64,000 bases of DNA from Phycisphaerales bacterium. Its GTDB lineage: Bacteria; Planctomycetota; Phycisphaerae; UBA1845; Fen-1342. Position 1 is the stretch's first letter. Every line of letters begins with the position of its first letter. The DNA lies in the NCBI GenBank assembly GCA_016710275.1, contig JADJXS010000001.1:2976001-3040000 (forward strand). The letters run 5' to 3'. Positions 44,429 through 53,380 of the stretch are shown in pieces. Position numbers and translations under genes: made by a program. The notes below the pieces were generated by a model. It ran no database searches. It was given only the letters and a program-made list of their open reading frames with translations, and was not told the DNA's origin.

Positions 44429-45039
44429 GCCGTACGATCCATGTGTGCGAGGGTGGCCGGAGCATAGCCGAAGCGCGCCGGCACGCGCACGCCGATGGCG
44501 GCGCACATCGCGGCCAACAGCGCGTTGTGGTGCACCGTGTGACTGATGACGAACAGCAGCTCGCGACCCAGCGAGGACGGGCCGCTCAGCCCCTCCCCGT
44601 CTGAACAGAACGCGCCGCGAACGCGGATCGGCCGCTCGAGCGGCAGCGGCTCGACCGCCGCAAGCCGCTGGTGAATCCTGCTCAGCTCGAGGAGCGCCGT
44701 GGGGCGGTCGCGCTCCACCGCCGTCCCGCGCTCGCGCTGGTCATAGTCCAGTTCGGCGGCGTCGCGCGCGCCGCAGCAAACGGCCGGGGATTCATGTGCG
44801 GAGTCGGTTTGGGCTACGTGGTCCGCCAGCGCCGCGACGTGGTCGAGACAATGCCGCACATGTGCGCCGATGGATCCGGTGAACCCCCGCGCCGGCGGCC
44901 CGGAAAAGTGCTCGTCCGAGAGGCCGTTGAGAAGGTCGCCCAGTTCGTTCAACATCGCCCGCAGCGCCTGCACTGCCCGCGTGGCGCTGCAACCATCTGA
45001 TCGAGCCTGTGCCGGGCCGGCTCCCTCCATCACGCTCAT
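44401..45039 (-). CDS. DinB-family protein
   Basis: A 212-residue four-helix-bundle protein of the DinB/YfiT type. Metal-ligand histidines are visible in HVRHCLDHVAALADH and in the late ISHTVHHNALLAAM. Members include bacillithiol- and mycothiol-transferases and other thiol- or amine-linked enzymes. The start at 45039 (MSVMEGAGPAQARSDG) is chosen since upstream residues look random. First of a three-gene operon with NRDE and VTT/ATP-grasp. The 246-bp gap upstream shows no gene. Confidence 0.85.
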   Translation of the reverse strand: MSVMEGAGPAQARSDGCSATRAVQALRAMLNELGDLLNGLSDEHFSGPPARGFTGSIGAHVRHCLDHVAALADHVAQTDSAHESPAVCCGARDAAELDYDQRERGTAVERDRPTALLELSRIHQRLAAVEPLPLERPIRVRGAFCSDGEGLSGPSSLGRELLFVISHTVHHNALLAAMCAAIGVRVPARFGYAPATLAHMDRTACAPSASFR

Positions 45040-45285
45040 GCGACACTCCTGATTCGGGACGCGGCGAGGTTGCCGCAGCAGGCGATTTTTGTGCGGGGTG
45101 CTGTCCTGCCGGGAGGGGATCATAGCCGCACGGCTGCTTGCACTCGCGAAAGCGGGATCGAACGCACAGGTAAGCACCCGTGCGCACCCCCATTGGATTC
45201 ACCGCCAACCGCCCGCGTTACCCGCGGCCGCAGCGCTTCTCAACTGCCGGCCGCTGAGCGAGGCATCGCCCGCTCACTGCGACAT

Positions 45286-47724
45286 TCACGGCTGCTTCGG
45301 CTCCTCTGCGGGAAATGGCGCGATCAACCCCGGCCTCGCGATCCGGGCGAACAGCTCCCGCGCCGCAGTGACTTCGCCCGACGCGATCAGCAGATAGACG
45401 CGTTGATAAGCGGCGTTCACCCGCTCCACCCCTTTTGCGGAGTCCGCCCGCGCCTGCGACTGCGCGAGGCGATCGGCCAGCAGCCCCGTCCGCCCCAGCA
45501 ATTGCACCCAGTGCACGAGCACGTTGGGATCGGTCGGCAGCAGCGCGACGACGCGCTCCATCTGCTCCAAGGCTCCCCGGAAGTCACCGCGTCGCTGCAG
45601 CAACTCGCAGTACATCAGGCGTGGGTCGATCGAGTCCGGGTCCAGGCGAATCGCGTCCGCCAATGCGCGCTCCGCCCCCGCCGCGTCTCCCCCTTGCAGC
45701 AGTGCCGCTGCCAGGCGCACGCGCGGGGTAATCAATCGCGGGCGGTCCGCGATGAGCTGCGAAAGCTCTGCGACCGCCTCCTCCTGGCGTTGGATCGAGA
45801 GCAGCAGCGCCGCGCGCTGCAGGCGAGGTTCCGGGTGCCCGCGCCAGCGGTTCGCCGTCGCGGCGAAGATCGCCAGCGCGCCGTCGCGATCCCCCGCCGT
45901 CGCCTGCCCCTGCGCCCAGCGCAATTGCGCCGTCAGCGAATCCGGCGCATGCTCCGCTGCGGTTTTCAACTCGCGCTGCGCTTCTTCGATCGGACCGAGC
46001 GAGAGCAGCAGCGTTCCAAGCTCCATCCGCACATCCGCGTTCCGTGGGCGCTTCGCGAGCGCAGCGCGCAGCGCCTCCGCCGCCCGCTCCGGCCGGCCGG
46101 CCTGCCGTGCGTAGTTGACCAGCGGACCGGCGCTGCCGGTCGAGCCGGGGTTGATCTCCAGTTCGCGGATCAGCTCCTCCATCGCCGCCAACGGGTCGCC
46201 GCCGGCGGCGTGCAGCCGGGCGATTCCCAACCGCGCGGCCGGCTCGACCGGGTTCATGTCGAGGGCGCGCCGAAAGTGCTCCTTCGCGGTTCGGAATCCC
46301 GCTTCCATCGATTGCGCGCTTTCTCCCGGCGTCAGCGGCTCACCCGCCAGGAAGGAGTGCAACTGGCCCAGCTTCAGTTGCAGGATCGGGTAATCGAACA
46401 TTCCCGCCCGCGCGACGACCTGGTGATGGGCGAGGGAGTGCTGCGCGGCGGCGACCGCCTCGGCCTCGAAGCGCGCCCCGCGCTCGAACCAGCGCTCCGC
46501 AGCTCGGAAAGTCCGAACTCCCTCACGCGCGTGGAACATCACGTATCCGGCGTGGCCCAGCAGTCCGACCAACGCGAGGCAACCGGCCGCATAAGCGCCG
46601 CCGGCCCGGGTCAGGCGCCCCTTTTGCCGCAGCTTCCAGCCATGAAATCGGATATTGGGGACATAGGTCAGGCGCAGCCCCAACAGCAGCATGTATGCAA
46701 CGATTACCGAGAATCCGGCGGCCAGCAGCAGCGGCACGGCTTCATACAGCGCTCGTGTGGCGTAGAGCGAGCCGATGAACACCGCCAGCATGAACCCCTC
46801 TTCGGCAAGCGTGAAATCGTGTTCGCGACGGGGCGGAGCGCTGCGCGGCGCGGCCGCGACGCCCGGCGCACCGAAGCCGAAGTACAGCGCGTTCTTCGGA
46901 CAGACGTCCACGCAGTCCATGCACTTCATGCAGCCGGGATCGACGACCATGCGATACAGTCGCACTTCCTCATGCACCCGCACATTCGACGTGCACGCCG
47001 CCGTGCAGTGCCCGCAGCCCTCGCAGGCGTCCGTCACGCGGATGCGCCCGGGGGAATATCGATCCAGCGGCGCGAAGAACCCGCCGTAGGGGCAGCCGTA
47101 GGTGCAGAACCCTTTGTTCCCCAGCACATACACGATCAGCACACCGCAGACGAAAAGCGTCAGCAGCGCCATCTGCCAGCCGGGAAAGGTCTTCCACATG
47201 TCGTCGGTGAACAGGTGCATCACGAACGGCGGCGCATCCGCACCGAACCACCAGCGCTGCGCGACCGGCAGAATGAACATATAGATCGCCATCGCCAGCG
47301 GCACATACAGCAGCAGACGCGATCGAAGCGGCTTGGGGCGCAGGCCGACCTTTCCCAGCAGCCAGGTGCAGGCATCCTGAAGCGCCACGACGTGACAGCC
47401 CCAGCCGCAGAAGAACCGCCCCAGCACGAGCGTGCTCAGCAGCGCCAGCGCAAACAGGATGAACCCCGCATTCACCAGCCCGCTGGTCAGCGTCTGCATG
47501 GACTCGCTGGGTTCGAGCGGGGTAAGCGTGTAGCCGGTGCGCAGCCAGTGCCAGATGTGCAGGGCGATGCCGACGTGGATCAGGATCAGGACCAGCGCCC
47601 GCCAGCGCCCGCGACGGGACTCGCGGCGCGTACCGCATGAGCCGCGGGCGGCGGGAAGCTGCGGCAGGCGGATTGAAACGGCGGCGTCACTCAAGGAAAG
47701 CACTGCCCGGCGGCACGAAGACAC
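45286..47724 (-). CDS. NapH-like polyferredoxin membrane protein fused to TPR repeats
   Basis: An 812-residue fusion. The N-terminal half has about five membrane helices and four Cys clusters of the NapH/CcoG/RdxA type: FCGWGCHVVALQD, FCTYGCPYGGFF, then two [4Fe-4S] ferredoxin sites (CEGCGHCTAAC and CMKCMDCVDVCP). The C-terminal 400 residues are TPR pairs (RRALDMNPVEPAARLGIARL, RAALAKRPRNADVRMELGTL, ALADAIRLDPDSIDPRLMYC). Likely passes electrons from quinol to an exported partner held by the TPRs. The apparent start is GTG 47724 with no clear ribosome site, so the N-terminus may be up to ten residues shorter. Confidence 0.85.
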   Translation of the reverse strand: MSSCRRAVLSLSDAAVSIRLPQLPAARGSCGTRRESRRGRWRALVLILIHVGIALHIWHWLRTGYTLTPLEPSESMQTLTSGLVNAGFILFALALLSTLVLGRFFCGWGCHVVALQDACTWLLGKVGLRPKPLRSRLLLYVPLAMAIYMFILPVAQRWWFGADAPPFVMHLFTDDMWKTFPGWQMALLTLFVCGVLIVYVLGNKGFCTYGCPYGGFFAPLDRYSPGRIRVTDACEGCGHCTAACTSNVRVHEEVRLYRMVVDPGCMKCMDCVDVCPKNALYFGFGAPGVAAAPRSAPPRREHDFTLAEEGFMLAVFIGSLYATRALYEAVPLLLAAGFSVIVAYMLLLGLRLTYVPNIRFHGWKLRQKGRLTRAGGAYAAGCLALVGLLGHAGYVMFHAREGVRTFRAAERWFERGARFEAEAVAAAQHSLAHHQVVARAGMFDYPILQLKLGQLHSFLAGEPLTPGESAQSMEAGFRTAKEHFRRALDMNPVEPAARLGIARLHAAGGDPLAAMEELIRELEINPGSTGSAGPLVNYARQAGRPERAAEALRAALAKRPRNADVRMELGTLLLSLGPIEEAQRELKTAAEHAPDSLTAQLRWAQGQATAGDRDGALAIFAATANRWRGHPEPRLQRAALLLSIQRQEEAVAELSQLIADRPRLITPRVRLAAALLQGGDAAGAERALADAIRLDPDSIDPRLMYCELLQRRGDFRGALEQMERVVALLPTDPNVLVHWVQLLGRTGLLADRLAQSQARADSAKGVERVNAAYQRVYLLIASGEVTAARELFARIARPGLIAPFPAEEPKQP

Positions 47725-47811
47725 GACCGCGTCGCGACGAATGCGACGCCTGCGGGTATTTTACGCCCGCGATGCGGCGGGTGCAGGATGTGCGCCGCAA
47801 TCGGAGCCAAT

Positions 47812-49023
47812 GTGCGCGTCGTCGTTACCTCGCAACATCGTTACGCCCGAACCCCGGACGGCCGCGTCTGGACGGACGCCAAGTATGCGTATTCGTTCTG
47901 GCGGCGCTACCTGGACGTGTTCAGCCGGGTGCGGGTGGTGGCCCGCGTGAGGCCCATTGAAACTGCGCCGGCCGACTGGCAGCCGGTCAGCGGCGACGGG
48001 GTCGAGGTCGCGCCGTTGCCGTTCGTGCGGGGGGCGTGGGGCTGGGTGAAGAATCTGGCGGCGGTGCGGGCCGCGGCTCGAACCGCGATCGAACCGCGCG
48101 ACGCCGTGATGCTCCGCGCGCCGGGAGAGGTGGCCTGCTGCGTGGACGGCTGGCTCTGGAAGCAGCGGCGGCCTTACGGCGTGGAGGTCGTCGGCGATCC
48201 GCGGGAGCTGTTCGCACCGGGCGCGGTGCGCAGCCCGTTCCGACCGCTGCTGCGAGCGCTGTATCCGCGGCGCGTGCGGCTGGAGTGCGGCCGCGCGGCA
48301 TGCGCGGCATACGTCACGCGCGAGACGCTGCAGCGCTCTTATCCGCCGCCGGTCCGCGGCTTCACCACGCATTATTCGAGCATCGAGCTGCGGGACGAGG
48401 CCTTCGCCGCCGGTCCGCGTACACAGATTGAGCCGATCGACGTGTCGCGGCCGGGGCGGTTGCTGTTCGTCGGCACGTTCGGGCAGATGTACAAGGGGCC
48501 GGACGTGGCCATCCGCGCGCTGCGGCACTGTCGCGATGCAGGGATGCCGGTGCAATTGCGGATGTGCGGTGACGGGCAGCATCGGGCGGAAATGGAGGCG
48601 CTCGCCGGGCGACTGGGCGTACGAGAGTGGGTTGAGTTTCTGGGGCAGGTGGACGCAGCGCGGGTGCGGCAGGAACTGGACGCGGCGGATGTGTTCATCT
48701 CGCCGGCGCGACAGGAGGGGCTGCCGCGGGCGGTCATCGAGGCCTTCGCCCGGGCTGCGCCGACGGTGGCCTCAAATGTCGGCGGAACGGCTGAACTCGT
48801 GGATGAGCCGGAGCGGATCGAGCCGGGATCGACCGACGTGATGGCGGCGACCCTGGCGCGGCGCGTGATTGACCTGTTGCGTGATCCGGCCCGCCGGGAG
48901 CGCCTGTCGGCTCGGAATCTGGCCATGGCGGCGGCGTATCACGAGCGCGAGTTGTCGCAGCGCCGGCGGCGGATGTATGAGCACTTGAGGAAGGAGACGG
49001 AGAGATGGATGGGGGGTTCTTGA
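47812..49023 (+). CDS. Glycosyltransferase family 4 protein
   Basis: A GT4/GT-B glycosyltransferase of 403 residues. The acceptor half lacks clear motifs; the donor half has GRLLFVGTFGQMYKGPDVAI, VQLRMCGDGQHRAEMEALA, and the EX7E-like block FISPARQEGLPRAVIEAFAR followed by VASNVGGTAELV. Cytosolic or membrane-peripheral, adding a sugar to a lipid or polysaccharide. I prefer GTG 47812 (GGAG at five bases) over the ATG at 47788, which has no ribosome site. No other polysaccharide genes are next to it. Confidence 0.88.
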   Translation: MRVVVTSQHRYARTPDGRVWTDAKYAYSFWRRYLDVFSRVRVVARVRPIETAPADWQPVSGDGVEVAPLPFVRGAWGWVKNLAAVRAAARTAIEPRDAVMLRAPGEVACCVDGWLWKQRRPYGVEVVGDPRELFAPGAVRSPFRPLLRALYPRRVRLECGRAACAAYVTRETLQRSYPPPVRGFTTHYSSIELRDEAFAAGPRTQIEPIDVSRPGRLLFVGTFGQMYKGPDVAIRALRHCRDAGMPVQLRMCGDGQHRAEMEALAGRLGVREWVEFLGQVDAARVRQELDAADVFISPARQEGLPRAVIEAFARAAPTVASNVGGTAELVDEPERIEPGSTDVMAATLARRVIDLLRDPARRERLSARNLAMAAAYHERELSQRRRRMYEHLRKETERWMGGS

Positions 49024-49219
49024 GAATGCAAGCGCACGCTTCGACGCGGTGAACAGGGCTTATCGACGCACGAGACGTCAGAATTGTCCCCCTTGCGGGG
49101 AGGCGCGGGCCAACCTGACACAGCGCTTCCGCGGCACCTGTCGGTTGATGGCGACATTCCCCGCAGACGGCGACATCCGCTACCACATTCTGCGCTCCCC
49201 CATCCGCTCACCCACGCGC

Positions 49220-50605
49220 TCAGCGATACAGCAGGTATTTTTCACGCTTCGCGCGAAACTGATCGACCCCCTCGCGCCAGTGCGCGAGCAGCTCGTCGGC
49301 GGATGCGCCTGCCTCTATTCGCTGTCGCATTCCCCCTCCCCCGCACACCTTGTCAAACATCGCGGCGCGCTTCGGGTTCATCCGCTCGATCTCGGGATGC
49401 GTCACGCGCAGGGCATCGAGCAGATGAAACTGCACCGCGCCCGCCTCCACGCGCTGCGGATCCGTGAAGACGATGTGCACGCCCGAGCAAACGCGCTTCT
49501 CATGGGCGCCGTAGAAGGGGGTGAAGTGCATCGGGCGGAAGTAGACTCCGGCCAGCCCGCGGCCATTCATCTCCGCCGCCAGCTTCCGCGCATCCACCCC
49601 CGGCGCGGCGAACAATTCGAAGGGCAGCGGGTAGCCGATGCCGATGCTGATCGTTCCCAGCTCGCCGCAGATGCCGGTGGCGGCGTAGTAGAGGGATGTC
49701 TCCGCGCGCGGCAGGTGCGGGCTGGTCGGTGTCCACACCAGCCCCGTCGCGGCCCAGTCCATCTCGCGCTTCCAGCCGCGCATCGGAATCACGGTCAGCT
49801 CGCAGCGCAGCCCGCCCGGGCCGCCTTCGCCGCCACCCTCGGCATCGTAGGAAGCCGGACCGGACGCCGTGCCGCCCATGCGCCCGAGCAATCCCTCGCC
49901 GTTGATCATCTGCGCCAACTCGCCGACCGTCATGCCGTGCAGATATGGGATTTCCAACTGCCCGACGAACGAGCGGAATTTCGGATCGAGCACGCGGCCC
50001 TCCACCCGCTCGCCGTTGATCGGGTTGGGCCGGTCCAGAACCACCACGCCCTTTCCGTGCTCGGCGGCGGCCTCCATCACGACGGCCAGCGTGCTGATGT
50101 AGGTGTAGGAGCGCGAGCCGATGTCCTGTATGTCGAATACCAGCACATCGACGCCGCTGAGCATCTCAGCGGTCGGCTTGCGCGTGGCGCCGTAGAGCGA
50201 GAACTCCGGCAACCCGGTCGCGGCATCGCGCGCGTCCGCCACCTTCACGCCGGCGGCCGCCTCCCCGCGGACGCCATGCTCCGGACCATACAGGGCGACG
50301 AGCGTCACGCCGTCGGCGCGATGCAGCACGTCCACGGTCGAACGCAGGTCGGCCGTCAGCCCGGTCGGATTCGTGATGAGGCCGACGCGCTTCCCGCGAA
50401 TGGCCGCGAAGCCGGATTGCTCCAGCACGTCGATGCCCGGCAGCACGACCGGGGGGCGGGGCAGCGCGGCGCCGCCCGTCGTTTGAGAGCTGTTCCGGCC
50501 GGGCGGACTCGCCGTCGCTTCATCGGCCGCGTGGGCCGGAAGCGCGGGGATCAAGGCCGCAATCAGGGCTGTGCAGGCGAGCAGGCCGACGAGGGAACAA
50601 CGCAT
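49220..50605 (-). CDS. namZ: Exo-beta-N-acetylmuramidase NamZ (DUF1343)
   Basis: A 461-residue exported protein. Signal peptide about 1-26 (ending PAHAA), then the DUF1343 domain: GIDVLEQSGFAAIRGKRVGL with ITNPTG, LYGPEHGVRGEAAAGVKV, DVLVFDIQDIGSRSYTYIST, VVLDRPNPINGERVEG, and TSPHLPRAETSLYYAATGIC. The family founder (Bacillus NamZ) removes MurNAc from the end of muropeptide chains. Probably used in peptidoglycan recycling or predation. Convergent with the glycosyltransferase gene (196 bp gap with nothing visible). Confidence 0.9.
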   Translation of the reverse strand: MRCSLVGLLACTALIAALIPALPAHAADEATASPPGRNSSQTTGGAALPRPPVVLPGIDVLEQSGFAAIRGKRVGLITNPTGLTADLRSTVDVLHRADGVTLVALYGPEHGVRGEAAAGVKVADARDAATGLPEFSLYGATRKPTAEMLSGVDVLVFDIQDIGSRSYTYISTLAVVMEAAAEHGKGVVVLDRPNPINGERVEGRVLDPKFRSFVGQLEIPYLHGMTVGELAQMINGEGLLGRMGGTASGPASYDAEGGGEGGPGGLRCELTVIPMRGWKREMDWAATGLVWTPTSPHLPRAETSLYYAATGICGELGTISIGIGYPLPFELFAAPGVDARKLAAEMNGRGLAGVYFRPMHFTPFYGAHEKRVCSGVHIVFTDPQRVEAGAVQFHLLDALRVTHPEIERMNPKRAAMFDKVCGGGGMRQRIEAGASADELLAHWREGVDQFRAKREKYLLYR

Positions 50606-50676
50606 TTCAACATCTCCGAATTCGGATCATTCACAGCACATCGCCGCGCGGCCGGCGCGAGCCGACAGGCTGCGGT

Positions 50677-50919
50677 TCACGTCTCCCCTACCGCATTCAC
50701 TTCCTCGAAGCGATCTTCGAGCGTGCTGAGCATGCGCCGCCGCGCCTGCTCCGCGGTCGAGCCGTAGAAGCGCGGCGCGACGCGCTCGGTCCGCTCGCGC
50801 CCGTCCGCCGCGAGCGGCGTCAGCGTGCTGGTCCAGTGCTCGCCCTCGGCAAACACCTCGAGCAGAAAGCGCTGCCGACCGCCGGCCGCATCGACCGCTT
50901 CCACGATTTCACGCGCCAT
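50677..50919 (-). CDS. Small hypothetical protein
   Basis: An 80-residue soluble protein (MAREIVEAVDAAGGRQRFLL ... RFYGSTAEQARRRMLSTLED). It has a short beta-hairpin pattern then a helix, with no Cys or signal. It lies 71 bp upstream of namZ on the same strand and diverges from the lyase-like gene. Unknown function. Confidence 0.6.
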   Translation of the reverse strand: MAREIVEAVDAAGGRQRFLLEVFAEGEHWTSTLTPLAADGRERTERVAPRFYGSTAEQARRRMLSTLEDRFEEVNAVGET

Positions 50920-51005
50920 GGGCTGTCTCCCGGCGGATCCGCGCCGCCACTGCCTGCTTTCGCTATCTTATTCGCCGGCGGCCAACCTGCCGCCCGGAGC
51001 CGCCG

Positions 51006-51974
51006 ATGGATCGTGTTCAAATCTGCGAGATGTCCCCCCGAGACGGGTTGCAGAGCCTCGGCGGCCCGAAAACCGCGACGCGCATGATTCCGGCCGCCCG
51101 CAAGCTGCAATTGATCGCGGCGCTGCAGGAGGCGGGGCTGCCCTTCATCGAGGCCGCCGCGTTCGTGAATCCCAAGGTCATGCCGCAGATGTCCGATGCG
51201 GAGGAGGTCGCGGCGGGGATTCGCCCCCGGCCGGGATGCGAGCTGGCGGCGCTGGTCCCGAACCTCAAGCACTACGAGCGCTTCCGCGCATCGCGCTTCG
51301 ACACGGCCGCGGTCTTTGTCTCGGCGTCGGAGGAATACAGCCGGCGGAACATGGGCGTCAGCCTCGACGTGGCGATGGGCTGGGCGGTCGAAGTGTGCGC
51401 GGCGGCGCGCGCCGATCAAAGGCGGCTGCGGGCGCACCTGTCCGGGGCGTTTCAGGACGTTATTACCGGGGAGCCGGCCGACGTGGCAACAGTGGCGCGG
51501 GTGACCCGCACGTTGCTTGAAGCGGGATGCGAATGCGTGGCGCTGGCCGACACGAACGGCGAGACGCATCCTCGATTGGTTCGCGACGTGCTGCGGACGC
51601 TGACCCGCGAGACCGACATCCGCAGGCTGGCGATTCACCTGCATGACCGCTGCGGCGCTGCGCTGGCCAATGCGCTGGCGGCGCTCGATGAGGGCGTGCG
51701 GATCTTCGACGCCGCGGTGGGCGGGATCGGCGGGAGCGCCAACGCGGTCAGCGGCGGGCGGCCCACAGCGGGCAACATCGCGACCGAGGAACTGGTGGAC
51801 ATGTTTGAGCGGATGGGCGTCGCCACGGGCATTCATCGCGACGCGCTGACCACCGCCGGGCGGATTGTGTGGGACATCACGCGCGAGACGCACGACCCCG
51901 CCCCGCCCAGCCGGCTGCTCCGCGAGCAGTTGGGCTATCGGCTCGCGTGGATCGAGCCGCAAGAGGCCGAGTGA
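51006..51974 (+). CDS. HMG-CoA-lyase-like (DRE-TIM) protein lacking the catalytic Cys
   Basis: A 322-residue TIM-barrel protein of the hydroxymethylglutaryl-CoA lyase type. Kept: Arg12-Asp13 in EMSPRDGLQS, FIEAAAFVNPKVMPQMSDA, metal His211 and His213 in IHLHDRCGAALAN, and Asn257 in AGNIATEELV. The loop that should read GGCP(F/Y)A holds IGGSANAVSGGRPTAGN: the catalytic Cys is Ser244 (a single A/T change, AGC for TGC) and about three residues are added. It may be inactive as an HMG-CoA lyase or cleave a different acyl-CoA. It is upstream of glycine C-acetyltransferase (96 bp gap). Confidence 0.82.
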   Translation: MDRVQICEMSPRDGLQSLGGPKTATRMIPAARKLQLIAALQEAGLPFIEAAAFVNPKVMPQMSDAEEVAAGIRPRPGCELAALVPNLKHYERFRASRFDTAAVFVSASEEYSRRNMGVSLDVAMGWAVEVCAAARADQRRLRAHLSGAFQDVITGEPADVATVARVTRTLLEAGCECVALADTNGETHPRLVRDVLRTLTRETDIRRLAIHLHDRCGAALANALAALDEGVRIFDAAVGGIGGSANAVSGGRPTAGNIATEELVDMFERMGVATGIHRDALTTAGRIVWDITRETHDPAPPSRLLREQLGYRLAWIEPQEAE

Positions 51975-52070
51975 CTCCATTGCCGCCGATCGTTCGCGGG
52001 GCGCAACCCGCTTCGTACGAACGGCATTCGCGAACATAGACTCTGTGGACGGGCTATCCGGAGAAGCACT

Positions 52071-53273
52071 GTGGGATCGCTTGAGCGGCTGTTATCGGAA
52101 GAACTCGGCGCGCTGCGCGACAGCGGGCAGTACAAGCAGGCCAACGAGATGCAGGCCCCGCAAGGCCCGCGCACCCGCATGGACGGCCGCGACATCATCT
52201 GCCTCTCGTCGAACAACTACCTCGGACTTGCCAATCACCCGGCGGTCGTCGAGGCGGGAATCGCGGGGCTGAAGCGCTACGGGCTGGGCACCGCTTCGGT
52301 CCGCTTCATCTGCGGCACGATGACCTGCCATCGCGACCTGGAGCGGAAAATCTGCGAGTTTGTCGGGTGCCCGGCCGCGACGACCTACATTTCCTGCTGG
52401 GACGCCAACGTCGCGATCATCCCGACGCTGGCCAGCACCCCCGAAGACGCGATTTTCTCCGACGCGCTGAACCACGCCTCGATTATCGACGCCATTCGCC
52501 TCAGCAAGGCGCGGCGGTTCATCTATCGCCACGGCGATTTGGACGAACTGGCCCGCATGCTCGACTCACCCGACGCGCGCAGCTCGCGAAACCGCCTGGT
52601 CATCACCGACGGCGTGTTCAGCATGGAGGGCGACGTGGCCGACCTGCCGCGGCTCAAGCAGCTTGCCGACCGGCACGACGCCACGCTGATCGTCGATGAA
52701 TCGCACGCAACGGGCGTGCTCGGCGCGACGGGGCGCGGCACGGCCGAGCACTTCGGCGTGCTCGGCGAAGGCACGATCCAGACGTCGACGCTCGGCAAGG
52801 CGCTCGGCGGCGCGTGTGGCGGGTACGTCGCTGGATCGCAGGTTGTCTGCGACTACCTGGTGCAGAAATCACGCCCGCAGCTTTTCTCCAACGCGCTTCC
52901 TCCGGCGGTGTGCACCGGCTCGATGGCGGCGATCGACGTGCTCATGGCGGACGGCGCCGCACTACTTTCGCGGTTACGGGCCAACGTGTCGCACTTCCGG
53001 CGCGGCGTGGAGGAGCTGGGGCTGCGGACGCTGGCGGGCATCACGCCGATCGTGCCGGTGATCGTGGGTGAGACCGCGACCGCGATTCAGATGCAGCGCG
53101 CCCTGTTTGAACAGGGCGTGTTCGTGTCGGGATTCGGCTTTCCGGTGGTGCCGCGCGGCGAGGCGCGGCTGCGCTGCCAGATCAGTGCGGCACACACGCG
53201 TGAAGACCTGGAGATCGCGCTGCGGGCGCTGGCCGTGGTGGCGGAGCGCTTCCCGGCGGCGCGCGAGGCATAG
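52071..53273 (+). CDS. kbl: Glycine C-acetyltransferase (2-amino-3-ketobutyrate CoA ligase)
   Basis: A 400-residue PLP enzyme of the alpha-oxoamine synthase group. It is closest to Kbl by CLSSNNYLGLANHPAVVEAG, GLGTASVRFICGTMTCHRDL, SDALNHASIIDAIRLSKA, ITDGVFSMEGDVADLP, VDESHATGVLGATGRGT and the PLP-Lys block TSTLGKALGGACGGYVAG. It makes or cleaves 2-amino-3-ketobutyrate in threonine catabolism. The usual partner tdh is not adjacent. GTG start with GGAGAAG five bases upstream. BioF is the main alternative but the ASVRFICGT block favours Kbl. Confidence 0.92.
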   Translation: MGSLERLLSEELGALRDSGQYKQANEMQAPQGPRTRMDGRDIICLSSNNYLGLANHPAVVEAGIAGLKRYGLGTASVRFICGTMTCHRDLERKICEFVGCPAATTYISCWDANVAIIPTLASTPEDAIFSDALNHASIIDAIRLSKARRFIYRHGDLDELARMLDSPDARSSRNRLVITDGVFSMEGDVADLPRLKQLADRHDATLIVDESHATGVLGATGRGTAEHFGVLGEGTIQTSTLGKALGGACGGYVAGSQVVCDYLVQKSRPQLFSNALPPAVCTGSMAAIDVLMADGAALLSRLRANVSHFRRGVEELGLRTLAGITPIVPVIVGETATAIQMQRALFEQGVFVSGFGFPVVPRGEARLRCQISAAHTREDLEIALRALAVVAERFPAAREA

Positions 53274-53294
53274 CCGCGCCTGAGCGGTCGCGTC

Positions 53295-53318
53295 GCATGC
53301 ACGGTGGCATGCACGGTG
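53295..53318. repeat. 12-bp tandem repeat next to REP-like copy 2
   Basis: Two units of GCATGCACGGTG (53295-53318) abut the palindrome directly, and the palindrome supplies the next GCATGC. Seen in the orientation of copy 1, this short array lies on the same side of the palindrome as the array at 39051. Confidence 0.75.
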
Positions 53319-53350
53319 GCATGCTTTCGCGGTACTCCGCGTAAGCATGT
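53319..53350. repeat. REP-like palindrome, copy 2
   Basis: Arm GCATGCTTTCGCGG, loop TACT, arm CCGCGTAAGCATGT. This is the reverse complement of copy 1 at 31 of 32 positions. It lies between kbl and the M61 peptidase gene, which read in the same direction. Confidence 0.85.
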
Positions 53351-53380
53351 GCGCAGGCATCGAGTGCTTCGGAGAATCGC

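Noticed and set aside
45070..47640. An 856-residue plus-strand open frame over the NapH-TPR gene
   Set aside because: Gln/Arg/His-rich shadow frame; the opposite strand has four Cys clusters, membrane helices and TPR repeats.
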